Part shown: positions 1 to 20,582 of the stretch, in pieces
How the letters are laid out: each line of letters opens with the position of its first letter
Numbering within the stretch: position 1 is the stretch's first letter
Source: Chondrosia reniformis
Taxonomy: Eukaryota > Porifera > Demospongiae > Chondrillida > Chondrillidae
Assembly: GCA_947172415.1 (NCBI GenBank)
Contig: OX359199.1
Span: forward strand, 7,455,884 to 7,519,883
Direction of reading: 5' to 3'
Length of the DNA: 64,000 bases
The notes under the pieces: model-generated
What the model was told of the DNA's origin: nothing
Seen by the model: the letters and a program-made list of their open reading frames with translations, nothing else
Databases searched by the model: none
Made by a program: the position numbers and the translations under genes

Positions 1-262
1 TTATTAACAGTAGACTTTGAGTGACAATAAACTCTTTTGTATCATAGAATTAGTATATATATGCATGTCAGTGTTTGTATGTTAAACTGTCCTTTACACA
101 TCAAGTATTCTGAAATGTGATAGCTTGAATAGAAATTAATTTACTATATGAACACTTGAAATTATCAGGAAGAATGTATTATAAAACAATTTTTGATAAT
201 ATAAAATGTTTAGTCTGCAAATATTTATAACACACTGGCAAAGATGGATGTGTGCAGTCAAA

Positions 263-5494
<5,232 letters not shown>

Positions 5495-5682
5495 CTTTGT
5501 AAGCTCTTCGCTTCTATTGGAAAACAAATTATTTCAAGAATCGAATATAGGGGTGGGACGGAGGGGCGTGTCGCTTTAGCGTGCATCATTGGTGATGTAC
5601 GTACTTATAACGATAATATGACGTAACGACGCTATTTATGGAGTGATTATTATAATGTATACATTCCAACAAAAGTGTTCGA

Positions 5683-10853
<5,171 letters not shown>

Positions 10854-10978
10854 GCTAGATGTTAGAGTTTTACGTACACACGACGATCCTGTTTACGATG
10901 TTGCCGCCATTTTACAGGAGGTGGTAGTAATCACATTAGTGAAGGGCGTGTCGAAGTCATTGTGAAGCCAGGTGTGTG

Positions 10979-12738
10979 ATGGCACTGCAAGGCCCGTTCG
11001 ATGGACCGGGCCCATTAATGGTCGGTTACTTGGAGAAGCTGTCGAGTGGATTAGTGAAGGTCAGTTACTTTGTTACTCGTTGAGGTGGTATCTGTACAAT
11101 TTCGATTCGGTTTCATTTTTCACACGTTCGCTATCCTTTACCTAACACAATAGCACTGGAATAGGAGATGGTTCGTGCTGTACGGTCCTGGATCCGGGAT
11201 GGTCAGGATAGAGTACTACGATGACCTGAGCAAGCATAACGAAAAGGTTGGATGTCGAATGATTCCTCTCCGAGATTGCAGAAGTTGCTCGCAATGTACT
11301 TCTCTCAAGACGAAACCTTTCATATTCCGGTTTACAACGCCTCTAGGCCGCCATCTATTTTCGGCGGGCGACCAGGGAGAACTTGATAGATGGGTCTCGA
11401 GCATTCGCGCAGTCATCAAACTCTACATCAAGAGAGAGGCAAAAGATAATCCCGGGAGGCCTCAGAATACTGTCAAGTCTCAACCTTCCTCCAGTTCTTC
11501 ATTGACAGCGGAAAGTCGTCCAGAAGGAGGTATCTATCTATATACAATACTTATTGCATGTGATGCGTGTACTTATTTGACATTCTGTTTGTACAGTTTT
11601 GTTAGTAAGCAAAGTTACTGCTGCTCCATGCAATGGGTCTGAGAAGATTGGTCTGCGTGGCAGCTACTGGCTGCACATTTCTAAGAGAGGGATGATGCTG
11701 AAGGATACACAACACGAAGAGAAAGTAATTGTGTGGGATTTTAGAGCTATCAGGACATATGGCAAAACCCATGCCACTTTCAATTTTGAAACTGGATCCA
11801 GATCAAAACATGGCCACCTTCGCTTCATTTTTGAATGCAGTAAGCCGAGGGAAGTGTTTAAAGTTGTTAACAGATGCATTGAGGATGCAGCCTCCGAACA
11901 GCGCAAGAAGATCGGCGCTGAAAGGCAAGCGAAGCAGAGACCAACCAAAGCACACTCCATGTACCAGGTGACACCAGATCCAGAAGAAGAGCAGGTAGAC
12001 AGTGGAGAGGTGGAGGCAACCCTCCCTACTAATGAGAGTAGCACTTCCTCCAGCAGCACAGCTAATAGATCCTCTGTCTACTTGGAGAACCCTCTGCAGC
12101 AGCTCAGAGCTATCAACAGCATATCTGGTCTGCCCTCAAAGAATGAAAAGTACTATTCTGATTACTGGAACCAGAATGGTGCAAGTGGTTTTAACGATTT
12201 GATAGAAGAAAGCGAGGATGTGACAGATAACGCCACTCCTCCTCCGCCCTCCTATCAGGACGTGATGGTGGTCAAGAAGACAGAGTCTGACATGCTATGG
12301 GATTCAATATTGAAGCAGAATTCATCAAAAGATCCATTATCCACAATGAATGTGTTTGGTGAAGATCCTTTTGAGGATTTTGTAGATAACAGTCATTCAT
12401 TTGTGTCCAGCAGCCCCCTCCAACTACACGATGATCCATTTGCATCTTCCACCCAGCCAGCCCCTCAGAGCAAGCCAGTGACACTGGATGACCCCTTCTC
12501 CCCCCCTCCCAAGCCCCTGGCAAGCTCCTCCCCCCAGTGGATGCAGCCAATCAGCTCGATGCCTCAGAACAATGGAGAGACTGATGACCTTTTTAAAGAA
12601 CTAGACCAACTTTTGGAGACCCACCTTCAGCCCCTCCCCCTCACTGATGAACACAGTGCACTGTTTGACCAGTTTGGACAACTACAAATTCCTGGCTCTG
12701 TCTCCAACACACACTCCACAAACCCATTCCTTGACTGA
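10979..12738 (+). CDS. DOK-like PH-PTB adaptor with DPF/NPF tail
   Basis: Three exons (10979-11059, 11154-11529, 11597-12738) join to 532 residues. The N-terminal PH domain (about 1-130) has GYLEKLSSGL, HWNRRWFVLYG and the C-terminal DRWVSSIRAVI helix. The second domain (about 160-265) is an IRS-type PTB (YWLHISKRGMML, IVWDFRAIRTYG, FNFETGSRSKHG, FECSKPREVF). PH plus IRS-PTB is the layout of DOK and IRS proteins, which dock to tyrosine-phosphorylated receptors at the membrane. The tail is unusual: three DPF motifs (GEDPFEDF, HDDPFASS, LDDPFSPP) and a C-terminal NPF (STNPFLD), sequences that bind AP-2 appendages and EH domains. This suggests a role in clathrin endocytosis (inference). The gene is head-to-head with DDX41 (125 bp between start codons). 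Confidence 0.82.
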
Positions 12739-12793
12739 TGAATTGCATCACTTTCTATATAATTTTTATATTACAGACATTTATATTGTAATG

Positions 12794-14147
12794 TTAGTAT
12801 TTAAATCTAACTCGTTTGCTGCCTTTGTCAAATAATTGAGTTGCTGATGTAAAGTCGCTACCACGTGCTCTGGCCCTGACAGACGGGTTGTTATTGAATG
12901 CCTTGAAATTGTATGAATATGTAGGTCTCCTCGAATCACCAGCAGAGGTGGTCACAGTGGACATGGGTATGAACTTGGTTGGTCTCTCTGTGTTCAAAGG
13001 CACTGCAGCTGGTTGAGGGTAACAAGTGCTTACACTCTCCTCTGTAGCTCCGCCCGTGTCTTCACTGAAAGTCTCCTCCAGACTATCCAACACACAATTC
13101 TCCAAAGTAAAGTCTTCTGCAATATTACTCTCTGTTACCATGGAAACAGATGGTTTGTGTGAAGCATTCATCTGTGGCTGCTTCCCAGAGCAAGTAGAAC
13201 GGGTTGCCATCCATTTTCTTGTATAGTACTCCTTTTGTACCAACTCAAACTGTTTCTTTAGCTCCTTGCATCGCTCCTCCAAAGCACTTGGATTACACTT
13301 TACTAGTTCCTCCTGCAACTGAAGAAACTCTGGGTTTGACTGGGTGAAGCTAAGCTGACATTTCTGCTCCTCCTCTGCCCTCTTCAGCAAGGCGGCCTGA
13401 CCATCTAGTCTCAGCACAAGCTGATTCTGAATGTCCTTCTCTTTGCTCAGCAGACCACTGCACTCCTTCAGTTGCACACTTAGAGAGGACACTTCCACGT
13501 CTTGCCGCTGTGCCTCCTCTGTCTCTATATATATTAGCAGTCAACATGTACAGTAGAGTTGATATATCTAGTTCAGAGTAACTGACCTGCCTTTAGCAGT
13601 GCCATCTCCTCCTCAAGTGCAGCCTGTTCCTGCTCCTCCCTCTCCTCTCTCTTCCTTTTATGGTCAACATGCAGGCCATACTGGTTGGTAAACTCGGATG
13701 CCATTTCTATAAACGCTTTCCTGTGTCGAATGTATTGATGACGTCATGATGAACACACACTGCATGCATGTACCTTTCTCTGTCGCCATGCTGCTCCAAC
13801 AACTGTGCGCTAGCTTCCAAAGAAGCGACTTCTTCCTGCAGTTTCCTTTTTTGTCTTTCCAATTCCTTTTGCCTCGCGCTCCACCTGCAGATCTCCACCC
13901 TCAAATCGGACAGCGTCTGCTGCTTCACGAGGACCTCTCCCTCAAGGAACTCGTTGTCTTTCTGCACAATGAGCAGCTGTTTCTGACAATCATCCAACTT
14001 CTCATTGACTAGGGGAACCAAATAACGAACTAACAAGAGTAACTTTAAGCATTTCTATGTTGCACTCTTACGTGCTCTGTACTTCTCAATTTTTTCTTTG
14101 TAGTCTTTTTCAGAATGGAGAATCTCTTCGAATAAGTCGTTTAGCAT
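12794..14147 (-). CDS. Coiled-coil protein, possibly CCDC172-like
   Basis: Multi-exon gene starting at ATG 14147 (MLNDLFEEILHSEKD) and ending at TAA 12794-12796 (KRVRFKY). The first two thirds are heptad-rich coiled coil (NEKLDDCQKQLLIVQKDNE, ERQKRKLQEEVASLEASAQ, KAFIEMASEFTNQYGLH). The last 130 residues are polar and unstructured. The N-terminal LF-I-E pattern and the FxxYxL block recall CCDC172, but this rests on weak coiled-coil resemblance and could be wrong. It is tail-to-tail with the DOK-like gene (55 bp between stop codons) and head-to-head with the RING gene (189 bp between starts). Confidence 0.72.
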
Positions 14148-14336
14148 TTTCGCGAAACTCGACTGTGTTTGCGCTGAGTCGCGGCTTGTAGCGCAAAGGT
14201 TGCAATTTGATTGGGTAGATATTTTTAGAAGCCACATTACGTTCAAAACATGAGTCATCTGTTACTAATAATACATTTGTTCTATTTAAACCGTGGAATC
14301 GAGAGTTAACTTTTACATTTAAAAGAGGAGGAGAAT

Positions 14337-15961
14337 ATGGAAAACCAAAACGGATCAAGCCGTACAAATGAGGTTGCGTGGGAAAAATTTATAGAGAACA
14401 TCAGAAGGTAATCCATATAGTGTATACTGTAGTGTCATGTGATGATCATGTGATAAGTTTATGTTTACCTTGCAGTGAGGTCAGAGAGGAGCTTGGAAAG
14501 CTTTCTCAAGAAGGAAAGATAGTCAGTGGAAAGCGTCACCACCAAAGGCTGCAGTTCCTTTTGTCAGGGCAAAGAAGACAGACCATAAACAGAGAACTCC
14601 ACTTGAGGTCTGGTGTGGCAAACTCTGTGTTACCAGATTCAATCTATTCCGAGCTGCAGCAACTGATAGAGTGTCATCAGGTGTCGGGTGTCCTGGGCAG
14701 CGCAGTCAGGAGACAGGCTCTGGAGATCACCCTAGCAGAGAGCCTGCAGAGACATGCTCGCCAACACAGACCTGCCCCCAGACAGAGGCACAGTCAGGCC
14801 AATACCAGGAACACGAGGAGTGGCAGATCTAGTCAGTATCCAGTTCCACGGAGAGATCAAAGTCAGATTTTGAGACGTCTCCGAGAGAGTCCTAGTTTGA
14901 GACGTCTAGACCCTGAACAGCGTGATGCCATCTTGTCTGATGTCAGCAACTTGGTCAATAGGAGGCTTGTGTCAGACGCCTTGAGTGGAGACTTCAGAGC
15001 ACACCTGGAAGTGCATATTCAGGAGAGAGCAGACCGCTTGAACAGTGGACTGGGTCATGAGGACCTTTTGAGGAGAAGGCAGAGGACTAGTGGCAGGAGA
15101 AACACTGCACACACCCACAGACACACCCATTATCCAGTTCCAAGGAGGGACCAGTCACAAATTGTCCGTATTCTTCAAAACAGCCCAAGTTTAAATCGCT
15201 TGGATCCTGAACAACGAGCCTCAATAATGTCCGAGGTCAGTGGACTGGTTCAGAGGGGGCTTGTCACTAATGCTCTCTCTGGAGACTTTAGAGGTGTCCT
15301 GGAAGTCCACATTCAAGAAAGGGCAGATCGGCTTTCTCATGGAGTGACCTCTGAAGAGGTGCTGCGTTCCCTTGAGCGCAGACGTGAGAGGAGACACCAG
15401 GTACACCCAGAGCCATCTCCTTCCTCTGCTGGTCAGCATGTGTCTGGAGAGGCTGTGCAGGCTATGGAACAGGAGCTGAGGGACCTCAGGTCAAAGGTCA
15501 ATGACCTTCACCGGCTAATGCAGACAAGCTTTGATCTCCAGTTGGATATCCAACGTTCTATCAGACAAGAGGTGTCTGCAGCAATGCACGCTGCTCTCAA
15601 TGTTTACCGTTTCCAGCACACCCTTCCCCAGCAAAGGCAGCCGTCCATTTTCACAGCAGCTGAACAAACTGCATCCAATCTACAGCAAGAGCCCACAATG
15701 GCTCCTCCTGTAACAGTGGGGCCCCATCCCTCTCCCCCTCTAAGACCCAGGAATGCAACCCACGTTGTCCGCCCCTCTCCCATAGTCTCTCCCGGTCACT
15801 GTGTGATATGCCTGTCGGCCGAAGTGGACTGCGCACTGTACAGGTGTGGTCACATGTGTGTGGACATGCACTGTGCACTGGAGCTGAAGGCACAGTCCCT
15901 CAAATGCCCCATCTGCAGAGCACCCATTGCAGACATAGTGCGTACATACAACTCGTGGTAG
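14337..15961 (+). CDS. RING-finger protein with duplicated N-terminal domain, probable E3 ubiquitin ligase
   Basis: Two exons (14337-14407, 14476-15961) encode 518 residues. The C-terminus is a Neuralized-like RING (CVICLSAEVDCALYRCGHMC ... CPICRAPI). Upstream lie two copies of a ~75-residue module, about 14836-15060 and 15129-15350. Both contain YPVPRRDQSQI, RLDPEQR, ALSGDFR and LEVHIQERADRL. A predicted coiled coil (AMEQELRDLRSKVNDLHRLM) separates the modules from the RING. I do not recognise the module; it may be confined to a few invertebrate RING proteins. In the RING, the residue usually Cys four positions after the His is Asp (CGHMCVDMHC), while a Cys sits two positions after it. The first exon ends in phase 2 and the splice restores S-E-V-R. 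The product is predicted cytosolic (no signal or membrane segment). Confidence 0.8.
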
Positions 15962-16096
15962 CAAAATGGAAGTGCAAAAACATAGCTCCACATACATATA
16001 TAATATCATTCCTTCTAAACTGTATCCAATTTAACTGTACATATAGTCTTCACTCAGTAACTTAATCAATGAATATTATCTGTAAAATTCAGTTAT

Positions 16097-18672
16097 TCAA
16101 GTTAATCCTTCTTCTAATACAATTTGAGCACATAATCTCCCAGGTGACCCCATGACTCCTCCCCCTGAGTTGAGATACATGACACACAGAACCAACAATT
16201 TTATATTAAAGACTCCACCCTACTCCACCCCACCCACACATGCTCCACAAGCTGACCTGGGTGAGCTCCACTTCCACAGAGGTAGAGGCCTGACACTGGA
16301 GTGCTATAACTAGGGTGAGACGGGACTGGTCTAGTCATGTAGAGCTGATCCAGTGACATTGCTCCATGAAATATATTCTAAACAATTGTAAGAGATACAA
16401 TTCCAATTGTTGACAAGTCAGATATTGTGTTAACTTACTCCACCTGTCAGTCCAAATATGCGCTCCAAATCAGGAGGTGTGAGGATATCCCTACCAATTA
16501 CAAGCTGACGGAACCCAGGAGCATACTCCTCAATGCAATCAAACACTGATACCAAAGAACACCACATTTCAGCTCCAAGCACACTCACTCATTGTACAAG
16601 GCTCACCCCTGTCTGCATACTGCTCCTTATCTGAGGAACTCCATTCTCCCTTATCCAGCTCAAAGGGAGTGTACTGCGTGAAGAGAGTGGCCACATGGCA
16701 GCCATTAGGGGCTAGACTGGAGTCGAGGGAGCTTGGAATGCACATCTCAATCATAGGCCTGCAGCAGGCACAATGAGAGGTTGTTGCTCAGAGAGAGACA
16801 ATAGGAGGAATGACTAATTTAACCTTTTAGAAGGGACCTTGTGGACTGCTGCATCCAGGTAAGCCTCATGAATATCATTAATGCTCTCTGTATTCAAATG
16901 TATTGTGCATTGATGGTGAGGCATAGGAGTTGTAGATGTGTTTGGATCAGCTGTGAAACTTGGGAGACCAGAGAGAGCTACATTAATCTTTGTGACTGGA
17001 GATGTATAATCAATTGCTTCAATTAGACTGACAAAGTTCTCTGGTAGTACATTCTATAACAAAAGTGAGCAAACGTGAGCTGAAATCACATGACTGTCAT
17101 GTGATTGCAGTATGTACTTTACTTTAGGCATTAAATCTAAAAAGGTGACTTTAGGGGTAGCATTGGAAAGTACCACGTTTGAGTAAACTTCACTACCATC
17201 TTCCAGGACCACTCCCCCAGCTCTTAATCCATTAAGCAGGATCTTACTCACTGGCTACAAAAGTATATCATTACAATAATATATGGCTTACAATATCATT
17301 GAACGGTCTCACCTTGTCAGTGTATATCTTTGCGCCATTTGCCAGTGCTGAATCAGCAATAGCCTGTGATACACCTCCCATTCCTCCTTTGACAAAGGCC
17401 CAAGCATTTCTTTTGCCTTCCAATTCTCCCATTACATGGTGCAGGAGCACATACCTACAGAGTCACATGACAGTCATGTGACCTAAACCTCCTAAACAGT
17501 ACACCCAGAAACAGACCCACTCCCTGGTGTTCTGGGACTAGCCATTGCTCCAATAACTGCATCAGTGGCTAGTGTGGCCTTTAAGGGTTCAGATTCAAAC
17601 CATTGATTCAAAACCTTTTCTGCTGGAGCAGTTAACAACTCCCAAAACTGCCCAATGTCACTTCCTAAAGATGCTCCTGAGCTCAAGAGAGCCTTCACTG
17701 ACTGGAGAGAATGTCTGGCAGACTGCCAGCGACCACAGGAGAATGAAGCCTTTAATTTCAGTAGGTCTACTGGTGCTTCGTCCAATAACGGATCTATAGT
17801 TTGTACTAAACCCAGACAAGATTACTACCTTCTTGTTTCAAAGCTGTCAAACAAGCCTTACCCATCTCTAGCATAAATTGCTCGTATTTAGAGTACTTTT
17901 CAGCATCTTTCTTACTAAATTGAGCAATCTGCTTGTAATTATCTCTATAATTTCCTCCAAGGGTGAGAGATCGGTTGCTATGGAGATGAGGTGTGTACGA
18001 GTTTGGTTCTCTTAGAAACACCTCTAGGCCATATTTCTGAGCGGACATCACAATGGTTTCAGTGGGTGTGACATGAGACATGAGATATAAATGGGTGTGG
18101 CAGTAGATATAAATGGGTGTGACAGTAGATATAAATGGGTGTGGCAGTAGATATAAATGGGTGTGGCAGTAGATATAAATGGGTGTGGCAGGAAACATAA
18201 ATGGGTGTGGCAGGAGTAGTAGACACTGTACAGAACCTTCAGTTCAAGGTCTCTAACAATCTGCGGTCTCAGTAAACTCAACAAGTAGGACGCCCTTGAA
18301 AACTTGAACCCTAAAGTAGAAGCACTAGAGCTACGTAGGAGCGGATGGGCAGCACACACTGCAAGTGCTTGCCTGGTATGATTTCCTCTGTAACGGCCGC
18401 TCCTCCAATGACGTGCCGCCTCTCGAATATTGCAACTCGCTTGCCTGCCTTCTGCAGGTAGGACGCCTGGAATTGTGAATATGGCACTTCAAATTGCAAT
18501 TCTAATCCATATACGCATATCACATTGTTAACTTGATAGTTCATTAACTTACAGCGACCAATCCGTTGTGTCCTCCTCCGATGATAGCCACGTCAACAGA
18601 TGTACTTTTAGTTCGTACAAGTTTATTACCCAAAAATTTAGGACGAAACGGCTTATACAACCGAGCGGCCAT
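16097..18672 (-). CDS. PYROXD2: PYROXD2-like FAD oxidoreductase
   Basis: Ortholog of pyridine nucleotide-disulfide oxidoreductase domain protein 2, a mitochondrial carotenoid-desaturase-like flavoprotein of unsettled substrate. It starts at ATG 18672 ([15 protein letters not shown], a possible targeting peptide). The FAD Rossmann motif [14 protein letters not shown] and the family signature [20 protein letters not shown] are intact, followed by [15 protein letters not shown]. Later exons give [41 protein letters not shown] and [20 protein letters not shown]. The last two exons carry [15 protein letters not shown], ending at TGA 16097-16099. It is tail-to-tail with the RING gene. Its promoter was originally shared with D2HGDH but is now separated from it by a DNA transposon that begins 54 bp upstream of this start codon. 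One intron holds a 22-bp minisatellite. Confidence 0.95.
18062..18215. repeat. 22-bp minisatellite in PYROXD2 intron
   Basis: About seven copies of AGATATAAATGGGTGTGGCA plus GT, with GGC/GAC variants. The core ATAAATGGGTGTGGC resembles the 636-925 array in a different gene. Confidence 0.9.
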
Positions 18673-18725
18673 ATTGATCGATTGGCTAATATATAAACGG
18701 CCTGCTGTTCGACTTTTACATATAA

Positions 18726-18747
18726 GACGACTTTCGTAATGACGTCA
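18726..18747 (+). repeat. Left terminal inverted repeat
   Basis: 22-bp arm identical to the reverse complement of 20538-20559. Ends in the full CRE palindrome TGACGTCA, 68 bp from the PYROXD2 start codon. Confidence 0.9.
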
Positions 18748-18822
18748 TAAATCGTCAATAATATTACGTAATACCGGATATGTTGGCAAAAAACCTTGGC
18801 AAAAGTGTTACTATTATAGCAA

Positions 18823-19176
18823 ATGAGCAACGAAATGGATTCAGCTCGAGCGATTTTGCAGCTGCAGAAGTCCGCAAGCGAGGAAGAGTTACTGGCCACC
18901 CTTCAGCGCTTAACAGTCCAGCGACTCAAGTTCTTGTGTAAGGAGTCGGCGGTGAAAAGCTCTGGAATCAAGGCTGAAATCATCGGACGCTTGATCACGA
19001 GCTGGAAGAAGCTGTGCGATGTTCAGACCGAGTGCGCCGGCGACGAACAGCAGAGTGCAACCTCCTCCAATGATTTGCAAGGTACTTTGAAGTCGCCACA
19101 GACGGCTAAAAGTAGGAATCTGCCAAATTTCGAAACCATTCGTCAATGGACAATGTGTAATCAGTTTGTGTACTAA
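18823..19176 (+). CDS. SAP-domain ORF inside the transposon
   Basis: Open frame of 117 residues from ATG 18823 to TAA. A SAP motif occupies about residues 28-65 (LQRLTVQRLKFLCKESAVKS, then SGIKAEIIGRL), typical of DNA-binding modules. The tail ends RNLPNFETIRQW and then stops. It lies wholly between the inverted repeats and opposite in orientation to the transposase. It is therefore more likely a second transposon protein, probably truncated, than a host gene. Some elements related to ISL2EU carry an accessory protein; that comparison is from memory and tentative. A GT at 19081 could alternatively act as a donor. Confidence 0.55.
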   Translation: MSNEMDSARAILQLQKSASEEELLATLQRLTVQRLKFLCKESAVKSSGIKAEIIGRLITSWKKLCDVQTECAGDEQQSATSSNDLQGTLKSPQTAKSRNLPNFETIRQWTMCNQFVY

Positions 19177-19264
19177 ATAGTCAATTAAAAAATTGCATGT
19201 GTGAACTGTTATGAGTCATCAGTAATGATTGGTGGCAAGAAGTTTAACACATATTATGTCATTG

Positions 19265-20443
19265 GCAATGCCTGCCAGTGTTATTGGTAATACTCCCTGA
19301 AGAAGCTTGTACTGTAACAAGAAAGGGTGGAATGTTGATGGTGATGCCTTTTGGTATGAGCACATCCTCGAGATCAAAACCTCTGTCAGCCATTATGTTG
19401 TCTCCAGGCTCCAAAAGTTCTAATAGTCCAGATGACTGTGTGATGGCCTTGTCTGAAACTCGTCCTGATACAAACGTTATTACTCCTCCAGGGCTGATTC
19501 CAACTAAAAGTTAAAAGTGTTATGGCTCTTGTAAAAAGAAAATGTGTCTACCTGTGAGTTGAGTGATGATGGTCGCTGGATATAAAATTCTGTGCAATCA
19601 ATTATTACACGAGTGTTGGGATAGGGCAAGAATCTTTCTGGTGTCACAGCCCAAACTTGCTCCCTATACATGGCCATGGGAAGATGACTTTCATGGTTTT
19701 CGACATAACTTTAATCCATGTCGTAAAGATCTTGGACATTGTGGCAGGTGAAATAGCAAACCTGTCGGCAGCGTCTTCCAGTAATAATCGCAACCTCAGC
19801 CTCATCAACACGGCCACAAATTCTTCCATTAAGCTTAACTTTCGCTTCCTGCCTCTTGCAACAGTTTCAGACTCGACGTCTTTTTGTCTTACACCAAATA
19901 CCTGGGGCTCCAGGTAGTGAAATAGAGCAGTAAAACTTCATATGTAGGTAGCCCCATATAGAATTTAGTCTTTTGATTGCTGCTTGCCATGAGCTGAAGT
20001 GGAGATTTTGGGAGTGACTGTTTCAAGGAGTCCAGCTCTTCTTGTAAGGCAGCCACCTCTACAGACAATTCCTGGTTAGGAGGAACTAAGTAATTTGGGT
20101 CATCCGCAGCCGTCCGAATGTCCTCTACGTCTTGGCGCACCTTGGCTCTTTTCGCGCTCCTTTCTTCCCTGTTTCGATCGGGTATACTGCAATTCGCTCT
20201 CCGCTTGCCATCCTTGAAGAGTGTGGGTACGTAATCGACGTTCTTAGGGTCTCTAGAAGGCCTGCCGCTCACAAAATGTTCTCCGCAAAGACGGTTAGAC
20301 GATTTCGCCTAACACCCTGCTCGTGAAATGGACCTCAGCCACGCTTCACGTCGCTCCTGTTTAGCTGGAATCGTATAAAATCCAATGCCCGCATCTCGCT
20401 TGAAGTGGTTTGTGCAGTTAACGGCGCAACAACTCACTGGCAT
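19265..20443 (-). pseudogene. Broken THAP plus DDE_Tnp_4 transposase
   Basis: Minus-strand remnant starting at ATG 20443. The THAP zinc finger is visible (CCAVNCTNHFKRDAGIGFYTIP, RREAWLRS, NRLCGEHFVSG) but cut by an in-frame TAG at 20309-20311. A coiled linker and the HTH_Tnp_4 segment follow (VAVLMRLRLRLLLEDAADRF, ISPATMSKIFTTWI), then DDE_Tnp_4 pieces (RVIIDCTEFYIQRPSSL, LVGISPGGVITFVSGRVSD, GDNIMADRGFDLEDVL, INIPPFL). Reading the domain through needs at least three frame changes, near 19925, 19665 and 19515. The C-terminal part of the DDE domain is missing. The family is the THAP-bearing PIF/Harbinger or IS4EU/ISL2EU group; I cannot separate these by eye. Confidence 0.85.
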
Positions 20444-20537
20444 GACTCCTATGGCTCCTTTTCTCAACAACACAATGTATAACGCATATATACTCCTTTT
20501 GCCAACAAAAATAAACGCGCGAACAACGCGGACTGCG

Positions 20538-20559
20538 TGACGTCATTACGAAAGTCGTC
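20538..20559 (-). repeat. Right terminal inverted repeat
   Basis: Reverse complement of 18726-18747. Its CRE (TGACGTCA, 20538-20545) lies 38 bp upstream of the D2HGDH start codon. Confidence 0.9.
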
Positions 20560-20582
20560 CATAATATAGGCCTACAGCTAAA

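Larger units (their letters stand above)
18725..20560. mobile_element. THAP/DDE DNA transposon (PIF/Harbinger- or ISL2EU/IS4EU-like) with terminal inverted repeats
   Basis: A 22-bp perfect inverted repeat (left arm 18726-18747, beginning GACGACTTTCGTAATGACGT; right arm 20538-20559) bounds 1.8 kb. Inside are a plus-strand SAP-domain ORF and a minus-strand THAP plus DDE_Tnp_4 transposase remnant. ATA directly outside both ends (18722-18724 and 20561-20563) is a candidate 3-bp target duplication, which would fit PIF/Harbinger-type insertion; flanks are AT-rich, so this is weak. The element lies between the divergent start codons of PYROXD2 and D2HGDH. The arms include TGACGTCA. The transposase is broken, so this copy is not autonomous. 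Confidence 0.85.
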
